Below, one piece after another: positions 29,146-36,644 of a stretch of 64,000 bases of DNA (the first letter of the stretch is position 1; the number at the start of each line of letters is the position of its first letter). Source of the DNA: Serratia liquefaciens ATCC 27592 (GTDB taxonomy: Bacteria; Pseudomonadota; Gammaproteobacteria; Enterobacterales; Enterobacteriaceae); contig NC_021741.1 of NCBI RefSeq assembly GCF_000422085.1, positions 2,604,001 to 2,668,000 on the forward strand, written 5' to 3'. Below the pieces are notes generated by a model, which saw only the letters and a program-made list of their open reading frames with translations, was not told the origin of the DNA and ran no database searches. The translations under genes and the position numbers were made by a program.

Positions 29146-30507
29146 TTATTTCAGATAATCAAGCCACGGACTCTGGCGTGAGATCATCACGTCGACCAGC
29201 TCAGGGATCGCACGGCATTTGTCGTTGACCGAATCCACCAGCAGCGCCTGGATCACCAGATCGCGCGAGCCTTCAATCACCGCATCGGCGGTTAAATCGT
29301 GAATGGCGATCTGGTTGCTGAGCAGCCCGCCGATACCGGCCGGCATATCCACTTTAATGCCGTGCACGCCTTTGCGATCGATAATCGCCGGTACCTCCAC
29401 CGCAATAAAGTCCGGCAGCTGTTTGATAAAGCCCAGATTCGGTATATTGACCGCCGACTCCTCATAGCCGGAATCGGTCAGGATCCCTTCCATGATCGGC
29501 ACCACGCGCTCTTTCAGCTTCAATTCGATTTTCGGCTGCACGTGCCCCAGGTAATTGCGATAGAAGGTGTAAAAGTCGAGAATGCCGCAATGATCGCTGA
29601 CCTCGCTGGCCCAGCGGATATACTCGCCAAAGTGGCTGTCGCCGGTGATTGGCAGGTGGTGGAATTTCTCCAGAATCTCCTTGAACAGGGTACGGTCAGC
29701 CCAGGGATAAGCGCTGTCTTTGCCGCCCAACGCATCACGCTCAGTGCTGCCTTCGGTCTGCACCAGTTTACCGTGGGTGCGGGTATACGCCAGGATATCG
29801 CTGTAGCCCGGCAGGCGGGAGAAATAGTCCGGTGCCTTGGCGCGCACGTCGCCATAGGCATCCTTGCCGCTGTCTTTGTAACTGGCCTCCAACAACACGC
29901 TGAAGTGGTTAAGCCCGGCGGCGCGCAGGTTTAGATTCTCGAACGACGTGCCGAGCATTTCCGGTAAATAGCGCTCAAGTGAGGCGATTTCATGACACAT
30001 GCCGACAAAATTGAGCTGCGGGAAGCGACGATGCACGGTGGTGCAAATGCGGCTCATCGGGTTGGAATAGTTAAATATCCAGGCGTTGGGACAGATGTCG
30101 GCAACGTCGGCACAAATGTCGAGGATCGGCGGAATAATCCGCAGCGAGTGGAACAGCCCGCCAGGCCCACCGTTTTCTCCGTATACCTGCTGGATGCCGT
30201 ATTGCTGCGGGATCTGCCAGTCGAGATCCCACAGTGCGAAACGGTCACCCACTTCGATGGAGATAATCACGAACTCCGCCCCTTTCAGCGCAGTTTTACG
30301 ATCGGTAGTGGCGCTGACGGTAAACGGCAGATCTTCAGCAGCCAGAAAGTCCCGGGCGGTTTTCTCGGTCACTGCCAGTGCAGACGGATTGATGTCGTGC
30401 AGCACAATCTCGCTGCCGTACAGCGTTTTGCTTTGGAAGATATCCCCCAGCGTGCCATAGCCGAATTGCGCACTGCCCGCACCCACTAAAACGATTTTTG
30501 TAGCCAT
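29146..30507 (-). CDS. GH4 alpha-glucosidase/alpha-galactosidase
   Basis: A 453-residue family-4 glycosidase. These enzymes act by an NAD+- and Mn2+-dependent redox elimination mechanism. The Rossmann motif is IVLVGAGSAQFGYG (5-18). GENGGPGGLFHSLR follows, then FNYSNPMSRI, VGMCHE (metal-site Cys and His) and AGLNHFSVLLE, which match the AglA/AglB/MelA group. GGAGAAAAGTA precedes the ATG. The gene lies between permease and ATPase genes, so it works on the unphosphorylated sugar brought in by the ABC system. Whether it prefers gluco- or galacto-linkages, or glucuronides, cannot be decided here. Confidence 0.87.
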   Translation of the reverse strand: MATKIVLVGAGSAQFGYGTLGDIFQSKTLYGSEIVLHDINPSALAVTEKTARDFLAAEDLPFTVSATTDRKTALKGAEFVIISIEVGDRFALWDLDWQIPQQYGIQQVYGENGGPGGLFHSLRIIPPILDICADVADICPNAWIFNYSNPMSRICTTVHRRFPQLNFVGMCHEIASLERYLPEMLGTSFENLNLRAAGLNHFSVLLEASYKDSGKDAYGDVRAKAPDYFSRLPGYSDILAYTRTHGKLVQTEGSTERDALGGKDSAYPWADRTLFKEILEKFHHLPITGDSHFGEYIRWASEVSDHCGILDFYTFYRNYLGHVQPKIELKLKERVVPIMEGILTDSGYEESAVNIPNLGFIKQLPDFIAVEVPAIIDRKGVHGIKVDMPAGIGGLLSNQIAIHDLTADAVIEGSRDLVIQALLVDSVNDKCRAIPELVDVMISRQSPWLDYLK

Positions 30508-30539
30508 TACTTTTCTCCTGCTTCAGGGTTAATCGAAAA

Positions 30540-31385
30540 TCAGCCTTTTACTGCGCCGTTGGTTAATCCGCTGACGATGCGACGCTGGAATATCAGGACC
30601 AGTGCGATGATCGGCAGTGTGACAATGACCGAGGCCGCCATGATGGTGCCCCAGGGAAGTTCGAACTGAGAGGCGCCCTGCAGCATGCCGATGGCGACCG
30701 GCACGGTGCGCTTGCCGCTGGAAATGACAAACGTCAGGGCGAACATGAATTCATTCCAGGCGCCGATAAAGGCCAGCAGCCCGGTGGTCACCAGTGACGG
30801 CCCCATAATTGGCGCGAAGATGCGGGTGATGATGGTCCAGGTGCCGGCACCGTCGACGATCGCCGCCTCTTCCAGCTCCGCCGGGATCGCCTTCATAAAG
30901 GTGGTCAGCACCCAGACGGTAAACGGCAGCGAGAAGGTGGTATAGGACAGCACCAGAGCGCCCAGGGAGTCGTACAGCCCCATAAAACGCACCAACTCAA
31001 ACATGCCGGACAACACCGCCACCTGCGGGAACATCGAGACGCAAAGAATGGTGAACAGCAGATACTTACGGCCGCGAAAACGGATACGCGCCAGAGCAAA
31101 AGCGGCGGTGATCGACACCAGCAGGCAAATGCCTACCGTCAGCGTCGCCACAACAATGGAGTTCAGCAGGCTGCGGGCAATGCCATTTTCCATCAATGCG
31201 GTCAGATAATTGCCCCAGTGCAGATTGCCCGGCAGATAAGCAACCTGGAACAGATCCTGCCCGGAACGCAACGAGGTGATCAACGCGTAGTAGAACGGAA
31301 ACAGGCAGATCACACTGGCCAAGGCGGCCGCGGCGAAGATCAGCGTTTTATGGCCGTATTTCTGCTGTTGGCGGCTCAGTTTCAT
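30540..31385 (-). CDS. Sugar ABC transporter permease (MalG type)
   Basis: A 281-residue inner-membrane permease with six helices and the EAA loop (ELEEAAIVDGAGTWTIITRIFAPIM) that contacts the ATPase. AAGGAG lies 8 bases before the ATG at 31385, which overlaps the stop of the upstream permease gene (ATGA), so they are translationally coupled. It is the CUT1 MalG-like half of the alpha-glucoside importer. Confidence 0.9.
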   Translation of the reverse strand: MKLSRQQQKYGHKTLIFAAAALASVICLFPFYYALITSLRSGQDLFQVAYLPGNLHWGNYLTALMENGIARSLLNSIVVATLTVGICLLVSITAAFALARIRFRGRKYLLFTILCVSMFPQVAVLSGMFELVRFMGLYDSLGALVLSYTTFSLPFTVWVLTTFMKAIPAELEEAAIVDGAGTWTIITRIFAPIMGPSLVTTGLLAFIGAWNEFMFALTFVISSGKRTVPVAIGMLQGASQFELPWGTIMAASVIVTLPIIALVLIFQRRIVSGLTNGAVKG

Positions 31386-32377
31386 GCTTGTTTCTCCTTG
31401 TCGTTCAGGCGGCCCAGCGTAAGGAAGCAAGCGGCGATCCCCGCCACCATCATAAAGACCAGTACCGATGCGGCCGAGCCGGAGCCCATTTCCTGATAGC
31501 TGACCATGCGATCCCGAGCGTAACCGGACACCGATACCGTGGCTTCGCTGTTGGAAGTCAGCACGTAAATCAGATCAAACACCCGTAGCGCATCCATCAC
31601 CCGGAAAATCAGCGCGACGATCATTGCCGGCATAATCAACGGCAAGGTGATACGGCGGAACCGCTGCCAGGCATTGGCACCGTCGACGCGGGCGGCCTCA
31701 TACAGATCGCCGGGGATCAGTTGCAGCGCCGCCAGCAACATCAAGGCCATAAACGGCGTGGTCTTCCACACGTCGGCAATCACCACCGCCCACATTGACA
31801 GACCCGGCTCCGCTACCCAGGCCAAGGGCGTGGCGATAATGCCGGTTTTAAGCAGCAGGTCGTTCACCACGCCGTACTGATCGTGGAACATCCAGCCCCA
31901 CATTTTGGCGGACACGATGGTCGGAATGGCCCAGGGCACCAAAATGGCGGTGCGCACCAGCCCCTGGCCGCGGAATTTTTGATTCATCAGCAGCGCCAGC
32001 AGCATGCCGAACACCAGTTCCAGCGATACCGACAGCAAACTGAAGCGCAGCGTGTTGCCTACCGCCAGCCACCAAAGCGGATCCGCCAACACCCCGTAGT
32101 GGTGGCCGCCCTCGGTCAGATCCAGATAGTTGGCGAAGCCGACAAACCGATAATCGTCCGGCGCGTCCAGCATGGCGTCGGTAAAGCTGTAAAACAGGGT
32201 GCGCAGCAGCGGCCAGCCGGCTACCACCGCCAGCAGCAACATCGCCGGTGCCACCAGTAACCAGGCGATGCGGCTACGCCGCTGCTGGTGATTAAGCTTG
32301 CTGCGCCTGGCCGGCAGCACCTGGGCTGACTCATCAGGGGTAGCCGTCAGGGATAAAGCGTGCGTATCGCGTTTCAT
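31382..32377 (-). CDS. Sugar ABC transporter permease (MalF type)
   Basis: A 331-residue permease with a cytoplasmic N-terminal tail of about 38 residues, basic near RRSKLNHQQRRSR, then six or more helices and the EAA loop (DLYEAARVDGANAWQRFRRITLPLI). GGAG precedes the ATG. It pairs with the MalG-like permease downstream. The N-terminal tail is longer than in many CUT1 permeases but without a recognisable domain. Confidence 0.9.
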   Translation of the reverse strand: MKRDTHALSLTATPDESAQVLPARRSKLNHQQRRSRIAWLLVAPAMLLLAVVAGWPLLRTLFYSFTDAMLDAPDDYRFVGFANYLDLTEGGHHYGVLADPLWWLAVGNTLRFSLLSVSLELVFGMLLALLMNQKFRGQGLVRTAILVPWAIPTIVSAKMWGWMFHDQYGVVNDLLLKTGIIATPLAWVAEPGLSMWAVVIADVWKTTPFMALMLLAALQLIPGDLYEAARVDGANAWQRFRRITLPLIMPAMIVALIFRVMDALRVFDLIYVLTSNSEATVSVSGYARDRMVSYQEMGSGSAASVLVFMMVAGIAACFLTLGRLNDKEKQA

Positions 32378-32410
32378 GCATCAGACTCCGGCGGTTAATG
32401 GGGAGATGAT

Positions 32411-33676
32411 TCAGCGCCATCCTCTGGCTTTGATCCGTTCCAGTCGCTGCTGTAAATCCGCCACGGCGGTGACACCGTCACTGTCACCGCGCAATACGTT
32501 AAAGGTGGCGTTGTAGATGGCTCGGGAAACCTGCGCGTATTGCCGTTTGGTTTGAGTGGCCGGGCGCGGCATGGCCTGCGCGAATATGCCCTTGAAATCT
32601 GCCAAATAAGGCGCCTGCGCCAATACTTGCGGATCGTCGTACAGCGCGGTGCGCGAAGGAGCCTGACCCAGTAACGCCAGCGCCCTTTTTTGCGATTCGG
32701 CATCGCTGACGATTTTCAGCAGCGCGATGGCCGCCTCGGGGTGTTTGGTATAGCCGTTGATCGCCCACTGCCAACCGCCCAACGCGCTGACCGAATGGCC
32801 GTCAGCCCCTTTCGGCAACGGCATCACACCCACTTTGCCGCGGATCGCGCTGCTACTGTCCTGCGCTAGCACGTAGGCGTAGGGCCAATTGCGCATAAAC
32901 AGCGCATCGCCGTTTTGGAATACCGCCCGCGACTCTTCTTCCATGTAGCCAAGCGTGCCTTTCGGCGTGATTTTGCCAATCCAACCGGCGGCCATATTCA
33001 GCGCTTGCGCCGCTTGCGGGTTGTTAATGGTGATATTGCCCTGAGCATCAATAAAACTGCCGCCGTTTTGCGACGCTACCCACTCCAGGGCGTTGCAGGT
33101 CAGCCCCTCATAAGATTTTCCCTGAAACACCAGCCCCCAAAAGTTTTTGTGGCCGGCGGCACGCTCAGCTTGCTGAATGTGGGTTGCGACGCGGGTCAGA
33201 TCGGCCCAGGTCTCCGGCGGTTGTTCACCGTATTTCTCCAGCAGATCCTTGCGGTAGTAGAGCGCACCGCTGTCCAGATAGGCTGGCACCGCTTTGACCC
33301 GGCCATTAACCACGTTGTTTTGCCAGGCGGCGGGGAAGAAATCCTGTTTGATGTCGCTCACGCTGTCGGTCAGATCCAGCAGGTGTTTGTTCAATACGCC
33401 GATCCATACGGTGTCGGCCTGAAACAGATCGATGGCGCTGGCGTCTTTGGCGGCAAACAGTTGCTGGAACAGCGACAGCTTTTCATCGGAGGCAGGAGGC
33501 AGATCGATAAATTCCAGGGTATGGCCAGTCTGAGCCTCAAAGCGCTGTTTGATCTCGTTGCAGTATTGGCGCCCTTCTTTGCTTGGCGCGCATTGCATAC
33601 GCAACGTGTCGGCCAATACTTGCCCGGACATCAACGCCAGTGCGGCGGCAACCATACTCGGTATCAATCTTCTCAT
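32411..33676 (-). CDS. Periplasmic sugar-binding protein (CUT1, MalE type)
   Basis: A 421-residue extracellular solute-binding protein family 1 member with a signal peptide (MRRLIPSMVAAALALMSGQVLA, cut near residue 22). Body motifs are YCNEIKQRFEAQTGH, VPAYLDSGALYYRKDLL, NAL-containing EGLTCNALEW, and LGGWQWAINGYTKHPEAA. AGAGAGGA precedes the ATG at 33676. First gene of the operon, behind the LysR-type operator at 33768. Likely ligand: an alpha-glucoside oligosaccharide such as trehalose, maltose or isomaltulose, inferred from the hydrolases encoded downstream. Confidence 0.9.
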   Translation of the reverse strand: MRRLIPSMVAAALALMSGQVLADTLRMQCAPSKEGRQYCNEIKQRFEAQTGHTLEFIDLPPASDEKLSLFQQLFAAKDASAIDLFQADTVWIGVLNKHLLDLTDSVSDIKQDFFPAAWQNNVVNGRVKAVPAYLDSGALYYRKDLLEKYGEQPPETWADLTRVATHIQQAERAAGHKNFWGLVFQGKSYEGLTCNALEWVASQNGGSFIDAQGNITINNPQAAQALNMAAGWIGKITPKGTLGYMEEESRAVFQNGDALFMRNWPYAYVLAQDSSSAIRGKVGVMPLPKGADGHSVSALGGWQWAINGYTKHPEAAIALLKIVSDAESQKRALALLGQAPSRTALYDDPQVLAQAPYLADFKGIFAQAMPRPATQTKRQYAQVSRAIYNATFNVLRGDSDGVTAVADLQQRLERIKARGWR

Positions 33677-33767
33677 TGCATCCTCTCTGGTGGCGGCTGG
33701 GAATACCGGCATAGGAGCAAGCTATCGAAGGCAGGTCATTGGCGGAAATCGTTTTTCACCGCTACGA

Positions 33768-33784
33768 TATAGAAACTTTCTATA
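33768..33784. promoter_or_regulatory. Palindromic operator A (TATAGAAA-C-TTTCTATA)
   Basis: A perfect 17-base palindrome in the divergent gap between the sugar operon and its LysR gene, with the T-N11-A layout of LysR operators. It is 16 bases before the regulator ATG and 92 before the binding-protein ATG. A close copy lies at 35090-35106. Confidence 0.68.
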
Positions 33785-33799
33785 CCACCAGTGGAAAAT

Positions 33800-34735
33800 A
33801 TGATCGTGGACAAAATTCTGCGGCAGTTTATCGAAGTGGCGATGTTCAAAAATGTGAGTCATGCAGCAAACAAACTTTGCCTGAGCCAGCCGACGCTGAC
33901 CCACAACATGAAGAAACTGGAAGAGAACCTCGGGGTACAGCTGCTGGAGCGAACCTCAACCGGGGTAAAAACCACCGAGTACGGCGATCTGCTGTTGGAG
34001 CAGGCGCAGATGATGCAGCGTATCTACGACAACACGCTGATCAAACTGGCATTTATCAAAGCACGTCAGGAGCAGAGCCTGCGTATGGGCACCGGTCATG
34101 CCTGGTGGTATATGTTTGTACGCGACAGCTTCAATGCCTACCGCAAGCTGCATCCGCTGGTGAATATCCATATCGATCTGGGCAACCACCTGCGCCTGAT
34201 GGACCTGTTATTGGGCGGGGATATCGACTTGTTTATCGGCCATGAAATTCAGGGCCTGAACCCTAAAGCAGGCATCAGCTTTCTGCCGCTGTTTGGCACC
34301 ACCGACAGTATGTTCGTGCGGCGCGGACACCCGCTGCTGGGACAAACGGTGGGCCCGGATGCGCTACTGGACTACCCCTGCGTTGAGCTGACGCCGGATG
34401 AAAGTCGTTATCATCATATGGTGGAAGATATGCAGCCGAAAAAGCTGGCGCGAAACCGTCTGCATCTGGCGGAGCGGGTAATTTGTTCGACCAATTCCAT
34501 GATGTCGGCTGTAGACATGATCAACGATTCCGATGCGGTACTGCTGAGCTATCCCTCCTGTATGGCGGGTTATTTTGCGGATTACGGCATTGAACCCCTG
34601 CAGCTGATCCAGCCGGGACCACGTTGCACCGTCGGTATCTATCTGATGCGCGAAAAGACGGATGCCCCGCATGTGGTGCAGATGCAAACACTAATGCAGC
34701 AGCACCTGGAACAGATCCGCCCGCTGTTGTCGTAG
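33800..34735 (+). CDS. LysR family regulator of the alpha-glucoside operon
   Basis: A 311-residue LysR-type regulator: N-terminal winged helix (residues 1-60; FKNVSHAANKLCLSQPTLTHNMKKLEENLGVQLLER, core SQPTLTHNMKKLEE) and a substrate-binding domain (about 90-300). I prefer the ATG at 33800 with GTGGAAA upstream; GTG at 33791 is possible. It is divergent from the sugar operon and ends exactly where the convergent EIIB gene ends (no base between the stops). LysR control of an ABC alpha-glucoside system is less usual than LacI control. The two operator copies suggest that it governs both the transporter and the EIIB gene. Confidence 0.88.
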   Translation: MIVDKILRQFIEVAMFKNVSHAANKLCLSQPTLTHNMKKLEENLGVQLLERTSTGVKTTEYGDLLLEQAQMMQRIYDNTLIKLAFIKARQEQSLRMGTGHAWWYMFVRDSFNAYRKLHPLVNIHIDLGNHLRLMDLLLGGDIDLFIGHEIQGLNPKAGISFLPLFGTTDSMFVRRGHPLLGQTVGPDALLDYPCVELTPDESRYHHMVEDMQPKKLARNRLHLAERVICSTNSMMSAVDMINDSDAVLLSYPSCMAGYFADYGIEPLQLIQPGPRCTVGIYLMREKTDAPHVVQMQTLMQQHLEQIRPLLS

Positions 34736-35005
34736 TTACTTCTCGCCGGTCAGCGCCACCAGCGCCTGGTACAGCGGTCGGGCATTGCCCGGCCCCACCA
34801 CCAGCTGATATTCGGTAGTCAGACGTGGAGTGTCGACCTCCAACAGCGCTTTAACACCGTTCAGGTCTTCGATGCCCGGTCGATCCAGCCGCCCGGCATC
34901 GCGCAGTTCCACCCTGATACGGCTGGCGCAGTAGCGTATTTTGGTCAGGTTTTCCGCTCCGCCAAAGGCGGCCAGCACCGACGCTGCAAGCTGATGTGTT
35001 TCCAT
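34736..35005 (-). CDS. Stand-alone PTS EIIB domain (glucose family)
   Basis: An 89-residue protein consisting only of a glucose-type EIIB domain: GGAENLTKIRYCASRIRVELRD, with the phosphorylatable Cys at residue 26, and YQLVVGPGNARPLYQAL at the end. In normal PTS permeases this domain is fused to EIIC or EIIA. No EIIA or EIIC gene is near. CTGGAGG precedes the ATG at 35005; the frame extends further back without support. Its upstream DNA holds an operator copy like that of the ABC sugar operon. It might act as a phosphate-carrying regulator of the ABC system or LysR protein, or serve an EIIC encoded elsewhere. The family assignment is firm; the role is open. Confidence 0.82.
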   Translation of the reverse strand: METHQLAASVLAAFGGAENLTKIRYCASRIRVELRDAGRLDRPGIEDLNGVKALLEVDTPRLTTEYQLVVGPGNARPLYQALVALTGEK

Positions 35006-35064
35006 TGTGCCTCCAGAAAAAGATTGCCTATGCAACAACAGCATAGAGCCGGCGGCAGGCCGAA

Positions 35065-35080
35065 GTGAAATTGGTTTCAC
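35065..35080. promoter_or_regulatory. GTGAAA-TTGG-TTTCAC inverted repeat
   Basis: A perfect 6-4-6 inverted repeat 60 bases before the EIIB start, next to operator B. The TGAAA/TTTCA arms resemble LacI-family sites. It may be a second control site of the EIIB promoter. Confidence 0.4.
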
Positions 35081-35089
35081 CCGGTGCAA

Positions 35090-35106
35090 TATAGACCCTA
35101 TCTATA
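35090..35106. promoter_or_regulatory. Palindromic operator B (TATAGA-CCCTA-TCTATA)
   Basis: TATAGACCCTATCTATA shares both 6-base arms and the overall length with operator A at 33768. It lies 85 bases before the EIIB start and 74 before the lipoprotein start, so either or both genes could be controlled by the LysR protein. Confidence 0.6.
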
Positions 35107-35179
35107 ACGCATCATTCGGCGCCCCCAATCTGTTACAAGGCATATACTTAACGGAGTGTACAGATAGGAGGTAATTGAG

Positions 35180-35353
35180 ATGAAAGCGATAATTCCCCTG
35201 TTTTTGATGCTGATGCTTTCCGGCTGCCTTGGCCGGGGCGGCCCACAGGATGTGCCGCCACCGCCGGTGCATAATGATCCACAAACCTGCAATAATTCCT
35301 CCGCCAGCGCCAACAGCGACTGCTCTCAGTCCGTGGTACCGGCGATGCACTAA
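35180..35353 (+). CDS. Small lipoprotein of unknown function
   Basis: A 57-residue frame with a strong Shine-Dalgarno site (TAGGAGG, 9 bases before the ATG). It has a lipoprotein signal: a short basic start, hydrophobic LFLMLML, then the lipobox LSGC with Cys16. The mature part is about 42 residues: glycine/arginine, then proline-rich (DVPPPPVH), then Asn/Ser-rich with two more Cys (37 and 48) that could form a disulfide. No known family recognised. It is divergent from the EIIB gene and ends 22 bases before the convergent ArsR gene. Confidence 0.75.
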   Translation: MKAIIPLFLMLMLSGCLGRGGPQDVPPPPVHNDPQTCNNSSASANSDCSQSVVPAMH

Positions 35354-35374
35354 CGCAAGCCATGCGGGCCGCGA

Positions 35375-36040
35375 TCAGATCTCTATACGCAGGCCCGCCG
35401 CTTTCCAGTCAGGAAATCCGTCTTCCAGCCTGCGGGCCTCGCGACCTTTGGCGCGCAGCGCAGCAACGGCGTTAACCGAAAGCACGCAGTAAGGGCCGCG
35501 GCAATAGGCGACCACTTCACGGCCTTCGGGTAACTCGGCCAATCGACGTTCAAGTTCTTCCAACGGAATGTTCAATGCGCCAGGCAAATGCCCCAGCGCA
35601 TACTCTTCATGCGGGCGTACGTCGAGCAGAATTACGCCGTTTTCCTCTATCCGCGACAGCAGCTCTTCACGCGAAATGGCCTCTAACGCCTCAGGTTGCT
35701 GCAGGCTGTCCGTTACCAGCGCGCGGATTTCCGCTCGGTTATGTTCCGCATACTGACGCAGTGCCGCCAACAGGTTGAGCACCGGGCCGTCGCCGAGGCG
35801 ATATAGCACCTGTTTGCCATCACGACGGCTCTGCACAAACCCGCTGCGTTTCAAGTGTTGCAGGTGCTGCGAAGCATTGGCGATCGTCAGCCCGGCAAGT
35901 GCCGCCAGCCGTTCCACCGCTCGCTCACCCTGGGCAATATGCTCCAACAACATCAGCCGATGCGCGTTCCCCAGGCTGCGTGCCAATTCCGCCAACTCGG
36001 CAAACAGCTGCGGTTGAGGATCGTTATCCTTGGTTGACAT
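35375..36040 (-). CDS. ArsR family regulator with rhodanese domain
   Basis: A 221-residue two-domain protein. An ArsR winged helix (about 10-90; ERLAALAGLTIANASQHLQHLKRSGFVQSRRDGKQVLYRL) is fused to a rhodanese domain (about 120-215; ILLDVRPHEEYALGHLPGALNIPLEEL) with the active-site loop CRGPYC. Such fusions may sense sulfane sulfur or related stress through the rhodanese cysteine. It is divergent from a DUF2938 gene, with an ATTCAA/TTGAAT dyad in the gap, so it probably represses that gene and itself. Confidence 0.87.
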   Translation of the reverse strand: MSTKDNDPQPQLFAELAELARSLGNAHRLMLLEHIAQGERAVERLAALAGLTIANASQHLQHLKRSGFVQSRRDGKQVLYRLGDGPVLNLLAALRQYAEHNRAEIRALVTDSLQQPEALEAISREELLSRIEENGVILLDVRPHEEYALGHLPGALNIPLEELERRLAELPEGREVVAYCRGPYCVLSVNAVAALRAKGREARRLEDGFPDWKAAGLRIEI

Positions 36041-36060
36041 TCCATCCGCCCTCTTTCATC

Positions 36061-36080
36061 ATTCAATAAATCAATTGAAT
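36061..36080. promoter_or_regulatory. ArsR-type operator ATTCAA-N8-TTGAAT
   Basis: ATTCAATAAATCAATTGAAT, a 20-base inverted repeat in the 100-base divergent gap. The pattern fits ArsR/SmtB-type operators (paired ATTCAA half-sites). It should control both the ArsR-rhodanese gene and the DUF2938 gene. Confidence 0.65.
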
Positions 36081-36140
36081 GATAGTGTATCAAAAACCCC
36101 ATGAATAATCGACCATCCCCAACAATAAGGAGAATGGGCA

Positions 36141-36638
36141 GTGAATAACGAAATGGAGTTTATCGTGGCATCGTTGACTCTCGGCACCGGAGCCACACTG
36201 GTTATGGATCTTTGGGCTGGGTTACTCAAGCGAGTGTTTGGCATCCCCTCGCTAAACTACGCGATGGTGGGCCGCTGGATCGGACATTTTCCACGTGGCC
36301 GCTTTAGGCATGAAAACATCGGACAAGCAGCGCAGGTACGCTTCGAAAAGCCGATCGGCTGGGGGGCCCATTACGCCATAGGGATAGTTTTCGCCGCCTT
36401 GCTGCTGGTCCTGGGCGGGCAAGACTGGCTGCGTCACCCTACGCTGTTACCGGCGCTAGCGTTTGGTGTGGTCAGCGTCTGCGCCCCGTTTTTACTGATG
36501 CAGCCCGGTATGGGTGCCGGTATCGCAGCCAGCAAAACACCTAATCCGCCGGTGGCACGGTTGCGCAGCCTGATGGCCCACGCCGTGTTCGGCGTAGGCC
36601 TTTATCTCAGCGCTGTCCTTTGCGCCGGGCTGTGGTAA
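36141..36638 (+). CDS. DUF2938 membrane protein
   Basis: A 165-residue inner-membrane protein with about four helices matching DUF2938. It starts with GTG; AAGGAG lies 7 bases upstream, and the ATG inside that region runs into a stop after four codons. Conserved-looking parts: LGTGATLVMDLWA, GRWIGHFPRGRFRHENI, and QPGMGAGIAASKTPNP with AHAVFGVGLYLSA. Function unknown. The divergent ArsR-rhodanese regulator and shared operator suggest induction by a sulfur- or thiol-related signal. Confidence 0.85.
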   Translation: MNNEMEFIVASLTLGTGATLVMDLWAGLLKRVFGIPSLNYAMVGRWIGHFPRGRFRHENIGQAAQVRFEKPIGWGAHYAIGIVFAALLLVLGGQDWLRHPTLLPALAFGVVSVCAPFLLMQPGMGAGIAASKTPNPPVARLRSLMAHAVFGVGLYLSAVLCAGLW

Positions 36639-36644
36639 TCCCAG

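Noticed and set aside
34733..34738. Possible gene overlap or fusion of LysR and EIIB
   Set aside because: The two genes converge with adjacent stop codons; there is no shared frame.
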